Shown here piece after piece: positions 6,862 through 12,138 of a DNA stretch of 12,138 nt. The DNA comes from Glomus cerebriforme (taxonomy: Eukaryota; Glomeromycota; Glomeromycetes; Glomerales; Glomeraceae), in NCBI GenBank assembly GCA_003550305.1, contig QKYT01000028.1, positions 101,416 through 113,553 of the forward strand, read 5' to 3'. How positions within the stretch are numbered: the first letter of the stretch is position 1; each line of letters begins with the position of its first letter. The position numbers and the translations under genes are program-made. Under the pieces are notes generated by a model that was not told where the DNA came from, ran no database searches, and saw nothing but the letters and a program-made list of their open reading frames with translations.

Positions 6862-7546
6862 TTCCTCATTTCTTTTTTCTTCTTTTCCCAACAAGTTCCA
6901 TATCCTAATAGGGACATACAAAACATGTCAAAGTTTTGATCAGCTTTTGGCAATGAAATTTATATTTATAAAATCATGATAAGAAGCTTTTAGCTTGTTG
7001 AAAAAATTGCTTTCAGTTATCAAAGTGAAAATATATAAATATGATCAAAGTTTATAAAATATATTTTAAAAAAAATTGAAAAAAGTCTCTTTTATATATC
7101 TTTTAAGCGTAGTATAAAATATGACTCGTGATTTCTTAATCTTGATAATAATACCTAATATATTGACAAGTTACTAAAAAAAGATTTACTTTAACGCCCA
7201 TCATTATAACATTTTGATTTATTTGTCAACTAAGAAGCTTCTAGATTTTTTATCTTAGCATCTCCTAATGGGTATGTGTCAGAATGTGTATGTGATATGA
7301 TTAAACTAGCTTTATTGGGACATTGAATACATTGTGATTAATAATATGTTATGATATTATAATTTTATATATTATGATAATTGCCAACTGTCAAAAAATA
7401 TGGATAAGACCATTACATTCTAAATATTATGTGTAATGTTGTAACGATCATAGTAAAGTTATAATCATGTTACGTTTATTTAAAACTTCAGTATATTATT
7501 CTTAAAAAGAAAGTTTTAGTTCTTCTTTAGTTTAACATTATAACAT
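6862..7546. other. Intergenic DNA upstream of the RCC1-like pseudogene
   Basis: No supported gene. The left part is the rest of the C/T-rich tract; overlapping + strand frames in it (6727-6979) are Phe/Ser-rich products of composition only. The rest is AT-rich. A 10-mer CCCATCATTA at 7197-7206 recurs inverted at 7570-7579, too short to define an element. Confidence 0.5.
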
Positions 7547-7553
7547 TATAAAA
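7547..7553 (+). promoter_or_regulatory. Possible TATA box of the RCC1-like pseudogene
   Basis: TATAAAA lies 58 bases upstream of the ATG at 7612, a plausible distance for a fungal core promoter. In DNA this AT-rich such a match is weak evidence. Confidence 0.2.
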
Positions 7554-8120
7554 GAAATTAAATTTATCCTAATGATGGGTAGTTACATAATAATGGTATT
7601 ATTAATATTCAATGGTTAGAAAAAGTACACGTAGAAAACGTATAAAACAACAAGCTACTGAAGAATCTACTACTAGTACTAGATATTCTGCTTGAATTCA
7701 AGCACGCAATGAATTAATTGCTATTACAAAGTCAGACAGTTCTAAACAGCTATAAAAGCTCTCCTGCATCTAGTAATACTACTTATTTAATTCTATTCGA
7801 GATAAAAGGAAACGCAAAAAAGTTAATGAAGAATGTACCAAAACTTCTACAACTTAATCCTACTAATGTTGGATATGAAAAATCATCTATTACCCTTCAA
7901 GAAACATAGTTTTCAAAAAGCCTTCTATTACTAATGTTAAAGAAACACAAGTCGCTTCTTCAGTCGTAATTCAAGATACTACAGTTCCTCGAATTATTTC
8001 CTAACGATCTAAAAGGCGGAAAGACCATCTAAAACAGCTTTAACTGTTGTTCTTCCTTCTGTAGATTTTGAGCGCTTACTATTGATGGTAAAGTTGTAAT
8101 ATGGGGATGTAATGATCATG

Positions 8121-8210
8121 GTAAGCTAATCAATAATTATTAATCTTTATTACAATTTATCATAAACCTATAACTATTTTACATAGTTTTTTTCAAATAA
8201 AAACTCATAG
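8121..8210 (+). other. Intron 1 of the propeller region
   Basis: Donor GTAAGC at 8121 and acceptor CTCATAG ending at 8210 (90 bases). Splicing joins CAT-G to GT-ACA and restores the RCC1 motif GCNDHG-TLGR within one glycine codon, so the junction is well supported. Confidence 0.8.
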
Positions 8211-8406
8211 GTACACTTGGTCGTTTCACTGAAATTCCTGATTCAACAGAGATGAAAGCCATTCTAAGATCTGGTAACTGTGATATAGGTGAAGAAGCTA
8301 AACCTGCATATGCTGAAGGTCTTGATAATGTTAATATCGATGTGGAGATAATATTACATTCGCTATATCTGATCAAGGTCATTTATATACGACAGGTATT
8401 CTCAAG

Positions 8407-8504
8407 ATTTGCATTAAAAACATATATAATGGCAAATTAAATAAATTAAGGATTCTTAAATAAAATTATTATCATTATTTTTTTTAAAAAAATACAAAAA
8501 TTAG
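8407..8504 (+). other. Intron 2 with a degraded donor site
   Basis: The acceptor AAAAATTAG ends at 8504, before GKDGIIGF. In-frame exon sequence reads YTTG-ILK to 8406, where RCC1 relatives have T-G-T-F-R. The next bases are ATTTGC, so the expected GT appears mutated to AT. An alternative donor GTATTC at 8396 breaks the frame at the acceptor. The intervening 98 bases are AT-rich and non-coding. Confidence 0.5.
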
Positions 8505-9362
8505 GGTAAAGATGGTATTATTGGATTTTCTTACGATACTAATATGAGCAACCAATATTTACATGATACAAGCCTTTGGAACATTTAACAATTGTTGATA
8601 TAGCAGCAGGTGCTAATCATGCTTTAGCGCTTACTAGGGAAGGAGAAGTATATGAATGGGGAAGTAATGAAGCTTGTAGTCTTGGATAAATGAATGTGAA
8701 TTGTTAGTGCCATTCAATATGGGATTAAAACATATTGTCAAATTATATGTCGGTGTATATCATAATTTTGCAATTGATGATAATGGAAATGTATGGGCCT
8801 ATGGACTCAATAATATGGGAGTAATGGGACAGTGTGTTTCGATGAATTGAAATTAACTATTACTCCTCCTGAGATGAATTCATTTCTTAAAAAAGTTGGA
8901 CAGAAAGTTGAGGAGTTTGCTGCTGGATAACATCATACACTTGCTCATATGCATAATGGACAAGTTTTCAGCTTTGGACATTCTGATAGTGGACAATTTG
9001 GTTTGAGAAATAATGTAATCTATAAAAAAAGAATAATGACACCGACTGTCATTCCAAATCTCAATCCAATAAAATCCATAGGAACAAGAGACCATTTCTC
9101 AATGGTTGTTAATATAATCAATAATATTTATGCATGGGGATTTGGAGAATTTTCCGTCTTGGAAAATAATAAAGATGAAGATGAGACATCACCATTTCAG
9201 ATACTAAATTTAAATGGATTAAGAGAAAAAGATGTTGTTCGCATAAGTTGTGGATCATCACACGCGCTATTCCTTGGTGTATAGTAATTTATTAGTAGCT
9301 TTTTACATTAAACAAGATAACGTTAACTTAACAGGAAGTTTTGAATGGTTATATGCAAAGAA

Positions 9363-9489
9363 ATTGCTAAATATCACTGTAGGTGATTGTTACTGTACCA
9401 GCATCAGAGTGGTAAAAATGGAATGAAACTTTGCCCAAAATTTCATTTTAATGCTGGTGTGGTCATCACTTGCGATGACATTTAGCAAT
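9363..9489. mobile_element. 127 bp hairpin-like MITE
   Basis: The left arm begins ATTGCTAAATATCACTGTAG and the reverse complement of the right arm ATTGCTAAATGTCATCGCAA. Over the first 25 bases 20 match, and all five mismatches are transitions. The pairing then resumes at ACCAGCAT (left, about 9397-9404) against ATGCTGGT (right, about 9450-9457) after a 3-base length difference. The centre also has inverted matches (ATGAAA...TTTCAT), so nearly the whole element could fold on itself. It has no coding capacity. No clear target duplication is visible, so the superfamily is left open. It lies 79 bases past the RCC1-like stop. Confidence 0.7.
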
Positions 9490-10129
9490 ACTATTTTAAA
9501 ATTAGTATTTTAATTTAAGTTTGTAACAATAATTGTTTATTTTTTGAAGTAGGAAAGAAGTTTAAGAATAAAATGTAATTATTATTTATTGAATATTAAT
9601 GCTTAATCCTTAATTTTTTAATTCATGTAAGAATAAAGAAATTTGTTTTATTTATAAAATTCATAATGAAAGTTTTTAAATATATTGGGTGAAACCATAT
9701 GCAGTTACTTCCAATCTTTTAATAAAGCCATCCCTTGGATTTGATTTGACATAATACAGTTGCTGACTATGGTATTTATTAATTTATAATTTGGTTATTG
9801 ATTATTACAGTAATAGTTATTTATTTTTTTTTATATTATTCAAATAAACTGATAAAAAAAATTTTTGATGATCATTTTTGTCTTAGTTATTCTATTTTTA
9901 GCTTAAAATTTTTTACTGAAAAAAAAAATCTCAGATAATGATTATTTTATAACAAAAAACTTTAACTAATCATTTTTAAATTTTTAAAATTACTTTTTAA
10001 AGTTAGATTAAAATTCCCATCCCATATTTTGTGAAAGAAAAAAATTTATATAATTACTACCTGTGTGGCAGGTGGCAGAGGCAGGTTAAATTGCTGGATT
10101 GTACTGTACCATATAAAAAGAATTGTATA
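9490..10129. other. AT-rich intergenic DNA
   Basis: No supported gene. A weak inverted pair, ACCATATGCAG (about 9695) and CTGACTATGGT (about 9763), matches at 9 of 11 positions and may be the remains of another small element. A short G-rich patch near 10061-10085 repeats GGCAG. A 68-codon frame crossing 10065-10271 runs through a palindrome and a MITE end and is not credible. Confidence 0.5.
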
Positions 10130-10149
10130 TGTATATGTATACATATACA
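10130..10149. repeat. Perfect 20 bp AT palindrome
   Basis: TGTATATGTATACATATACA reads the same on both strands, preceded by another TGTATA-type repeat. It is a (TATG/CATA) microsatellite-like palindrome that could extrude as a hairpin. It lies 40 bases before the MITE at 10189. Confidence 0.7.
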
Positions 10150-10188
10150 AAATTTTGTCTTTGACTGATTTCCTTTTTAGGGGTACGT

Positions 10189-10407
10189 CTAAAGCGGAGC
10201 AGAATCACGTAATTTTCGTAAAATTTTTGGCCGGAATTATGGCATTAAGAAATTATGCATGTGACAAATAACAGGTAATAAATAGGATTTCACCTATCGA
10301 AAAATTTTTTTGTCCCTATAATACTTAGGAAAAATGGAAAATGAAGGTGTAACGCGGGGGTGACAGATATTCACTATGATCACGTGATTCTGCTCCTTCC
10401 CCTTTGG
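10189..10407. mobile_element. MITE-like element with GGAGCAGAATCACGT ends
   Basis: GGAGCAGAATCACGT at 10196-10210 is repeated exactly, inverted, at 10382-10396. Outside it CTAAAG (10189-10194) faces CTTTGG (10402-10407), an extension of the inverted repeat interrupted by a short insertion on the right. The interior carries a GGCCGGAATT segment, a GTAACGCGGGGGTGACAG segment and no open frame. The right end has the palindrome ATCACGTGAT (10379-10388), where the left copy has ATCACGTAAT. About 219 bases. Superfamily not determined, and no clear target duplication. Confidence 0.65.
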
Positions 10408-10839
10408 ATGCTGATCTTCCATTTTTAGCATTGATTTACTAATTACATAATTTGCCTTTCATAAAATATCTTAATAATTCTTTTTACCTTTTTTTCAGAT
10501 TTTTTTGATTATAATTGTAATTAATATCACTCCTCGCTCTTATATTTTTGTATTTTATCGATCAACAAATCTGTGTTTTAATTATATATCCTACAAAAAT
10601 AATATACTTGCTCTCAATTTAATAATATAACTAGCCACTTCAATTAAACAACACTTTAGCAGATTTAATTATTATACTATAATTTTTCTTTAAATAAATA
10701 TAAATAAAATGATAAAAACTTTTTTACCAGTTTTATTTAAATTATATTTTATACTAGTTCATTTCTTATATGAAAGAATAAAATACATGAATTAATACCA
10801 GATCTAGATATTATTGATTTCTTTAACAGGTTATTCTAA
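10408..10839. other. AT-rich intergenic DNA before the second F-box remnant
   Basis: No supported gene. Near 10786-10836 a short frame, HELIPDLDIIDFFNRLF, is in the same frame as the following remnant and ends at TAA 10837-10839; it may be an N-terminal fragment of it, but it does not look like the usual F-box motif. Confidence 0.4.
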
Positions 10840-11624
10840 TTGTTAATAATTATATATTTTAACTATCATCTAGGGAATGAAATCAATGAATACTCATATC
10901 TTAGTATTTTAGAAGTTTGTAAATATTTGTATATATTTCCTGCCTATCAAAATGAAATCTTTGATTATATTGCTGTTTTCAAAATAGTGTGGTCTATTAA
11001 TTTGTGATTATATTTGTAACTAGAAAAGTTCAAAGCATAGTTTTAGCAAGTTTAATCAAAAATTTAGGAGCATATCTTAAAGAAAATAAGAATAATTAAA
11101 GATAATAAATTAACATTTATAGCTTTTAAACTTAACATAAAAAAAAAATTTATCATGGAAAAAAAAAATTCATCATGAAAAAAAATTCATATAAAAAATT
11201 TATCAGAAAAAAAAAAATCATAGATAATATATAATATAGTAAAAAAGAATAAATAATTACCACTCATAAATTAATAAAATTAAAAGTTCAGCAGGATGAT
11301 AGTAAAAGAATTATTCAAGCTATTTATCAAAATTGTCCAAAACTTAATTATCTTATAAATTTATTAATTAATTGTCAATATTTAAATGGATTATTTTTAT
11401 TTATTTATTAGAATTTATGAACGGGAATTTGATTGGAGTAAATTGAAATATTAACTAAGTTATCACAGACTAGTTTGTTTAATTTTAAATTCTATTATTC
11501 TTATTCTAGTAAAGAGTCTTTAAAATTATTTGAAAGATAGACATCCTATGTTATTATAAATTAGAATTCCAAAAAATTATTTAGGCAAGGAATAATTAAA
11601 AAATATGATGTTGGATTTTCTTGA
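10840..11624 (+). pseudogene. F-box/LRR-like protein remnant, heavily frameshifted
   Basis: Pieces of one protein follow each other in all three frames. 10861-11004 reads NEINEYSYLSILEVCKYLYI and AYQNEIFDYI to TGA 11005-11007. 11019-11096 reads VQSIVLASLIKNLGAYLK. 11286-11408 reads IIQAIYQNCPKLNYL then LLINCQYLNGLF. 11419-11451 reads EREFDWSKLKY. 11448-11537 reads ILTKLSQTSLFNFKFY then SKESLKLFE. 11530-11591 reads LKDRHPMLL and IRIPKNYLGKE around a TAA. 11592-11621 reads IIKKYDVGFS. The order (Q-N-C-P-x-L, L-L-I-N-C, FDW-K-L, ILTK-S-x-TSLF-F-FY, K-x-RHPMLL, I-K-K-Y) matches what I recall of the C-terminal LRR-like half of the Rhizophagus F-box family, the same family as the fragment at 3-194. 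At least six frame changes and several stops make it non-functional. The N-terminal F-box is not recognisable. Confidence 0.65.
11137..11225 (+). repeat. A-rich tandem repeat, about five 14-19 bp units
   Basis: Runs of 6-11 A are each followed by TTTATCATGG, TTCATCATG, TTCATAT, TTTATCAG and TCATAG, giving an interrupted tandem array. It lies between the second and third readable pieces of the F-box-type remnant and probably grew by slippage after the gene died, or inside an intron. Confidence 0.7.
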
Positions 11625-11849
11625 CAATTTTTGAATGGTCCAAATAAAAAAAGGTTTAAAAACTTAAATTTTTTTTTTACTTACAGTATATATATATAAT
11701 AATAAATTAGTCAATAAGCATAATATTCAAGAATGCATATTATGAATTATTACAAGATTGTTTGCCTTCAATTATTCATGTTTTAAACCATGTATACAAT
11801 TAATATAAGAAAAACAAAAGTTATTAGACTCCATAGTAGAGGCTTGCAA
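11625..11849. other. AT-rich spacer before the GC-rich block
   Basis: No supported gene. It contains a short (TA)n run near 11688-11697 and simple AT sequence; the junction with the GC-rich block at about 11850 is abrupt. Confidence 0.5.
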
Positions 11850-12010
11850 CGGGCCGGGTCCGGGCTCAAAACCCGGCCCGGACCCGGCCCGGAATCCGGG
11901 TCCGGGCCGGCAAATATTATATTAAATTAACCCGGGCCGGGTCCGGNNCGGCATTAAATTTTTATAAAATTTCCGGGCCGGNCCCGGGTTNAGGATGTAA
12001 ACCCGGATTT
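11850..12010. repeat. GC-rich CCCGG/CCGGG(T) repeat block with hairpin
   Basis: The block is built from words such as GGGCCGGGTCCGGGC and its complement, separated by short AT spacers (11911-11930 and 11953-11970). CGGGCCGGGTCCGGGC at 11850-11865 is exactly complementary to 11876-11891, giving a perfect 16-base stem with a 10-base loop. Further copies lie at 11891-11910 and 11931-11951, with partial copies at 11972-11990 and 12000-12006. It is dense in CpG and CCGG in a window otherwise poor in both. Ns at 11947-11948, 11982 and 11991 suggest a hard-to-resolve or polymorphic repeat. Similar CCGGG-rich repeats are, as I recall, scattered in Rhizophagus-type genomes. Confidence 0.8.
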
Positions 12011-12138
12011 TCATAATTTCTTAATTCCGGCCAAAATTTTCAATTAATTCTAGCCGAAATTAGATTAGATAAAAAATTAAACTATTTTGGCCAAATTTAC
12101 CAGCCGATTTTATTTTGTAATTTAATTTTTTTATGTTA
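12011..12138. other. Flank of the GC-rich block, possibly same element
   Basis: AT-rich with three related words, CCGGCCAAAATTTT (about 12028), TAGCCGAAATTAG and TTGGCCAAATTT, so this is probably the continuing body of the GC-rich repeat. The element runs out of the window. Confidence 0.4.

Larger units (their letters stand above)
7612..9284 (+). pseudogene. RCC1-like (Ran exchange factor type) protein, multiply broken
   Basis: The chosen start, ATG 7612, gives MVRKSTRRKRIKQQATEEST, a basic nuclear-type head, followed by TGA 7693-7695 within SA-x-IQARNEL, where CGA (Arg) would fit. More basic patches (RDKRKRKK, RSKRRK) and GYEKSSITLQET follow in shifting frames to about 8020. Propeller motifs then appear in order: VVIWGCNDHG (to 8120), TLGRFTEIPDST (from 8211), GDNITFAISDQGHLYTTG (8344-8397), GKDGIIGFSYDTN (8505-8543), VDIAAGANHALAL with EVYEWGSNEACSLG (8597-8686), NVWAYGLNNMG, HTLAHMHNGQVFSFG, NIYAWGFGEF and CGSSHALFLGV at the TAG 9282-9284. 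The GRFT and T-G/DGIIGF blades are typical of true RCC1, which loads Ran with GTP on chromatin. Lesions include stops at 7693, 8002, 8687 and 8928 and frame changes near 7750, 7790, 7910, 8020, 8077, 8338, 8572, 8690 and 8840. The last open segment is 8931-9284. Confidence 0.85.

Noticed and set aside
6727..6979. Two + strand Phe/Ser-rich frames resembling membrane peptides
   Set aside because: They are products of a C/T-rich strand; Phe, Ser and Leu dominate by composition, and the frames overlap.
7191..7585. Possible MITE bounded by inverted CCCATCATTA
   Set aside because: Only about ten matching bases, no extended arms and no target duplication.
8179..8440. Minus-strand frame at 8179-8382 and + frame at 8252-8440 considered as separate small genes
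   Set aside because: The minus frame is the shadow of the RCC1-like exon 2, and the + frame is that exon running past its frameshift.
8880..9095. Minus-strand 71-codon frame
   Set aside because: It is antisense to the last open part of the RCC1-like pseudogene, where the sense frame carries clear propeller motifs.
10065..10271. 68-codon + frame starting MAGGRGRLNC
   Set aside because: It runs through a TA palindrome and a MITE terminal repeat; the composition is not protein-like.

Overview
The window looks like nuclear DNA from an arbuscular mycorrhizal fungus (Glomeromycotina, Rhizophagus-like). This rests on the very high A+T content, short AT-rich introns of about 60-100 bases, and remnants of families that are hugely expanded in those fungi: kinases with a Cys-rich head and a WTS/DDIDKFI-type linker, F-box/LRR-like proteins, and an RCC1-like propeller protein. 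The assignment comes from recall of these families; no search was run. Isolated Ns show this is a draft consensus.

Layout. 3-194 (+) is the C-terminal end of an F-box-type protein that enters from the left. 814-1283 (+) is a frameshifted remnant, tentatively of a sorting-nexin/BAR-like protein. 1695-1943 is a pogo/Tigger-type MITE with TA flanks. 2324-2410 is a small minisatellite. 2465-2540 and 5165-5239 are two diverged copies of one dispersed repeat. 3416-3803 (-) is the tail of a protein kinase, abutting head-to-head at about 3781-3803 with the head and catalytic core of a kinase on the + strand (3781-4593). 5591-6132 (-), and perhaps 6559-6858 (-), are decayed coding sequence of an unrecognised protein, separated by a tandem repeat of 111-124 base units (6150-6420). 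7612-9284 (+) is a long RCC1-like (Ran exchange factor type) pseudogene whose propeller motifs are readable across all three frames. 9363-9489 and 10189-10407 are two further MITE-like inverted-repeat elements. 10840-11624 (+) is a second, heavily frameshifted F-box-type pseudogene with an A-rich tandem repeat inside it. 11850-12010 is a striking CCCGG/CCGGG-rich block, the only GC-rich DNA in the window.

No complete intact gene is visible. Every recognisable coding sequence is partial or carries stops and frameshifts, so this is a gene graveyard in a repeat-rich accessory region, and no pathway or operon can be inferred. The points most worth a second look are the inverted kinase junction, the unrecognised minus-strand protein, the three MITE families, and the CpG-rich block sitting in otherwise AT-rich decayed DNA. 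I found no convincing new biological system.
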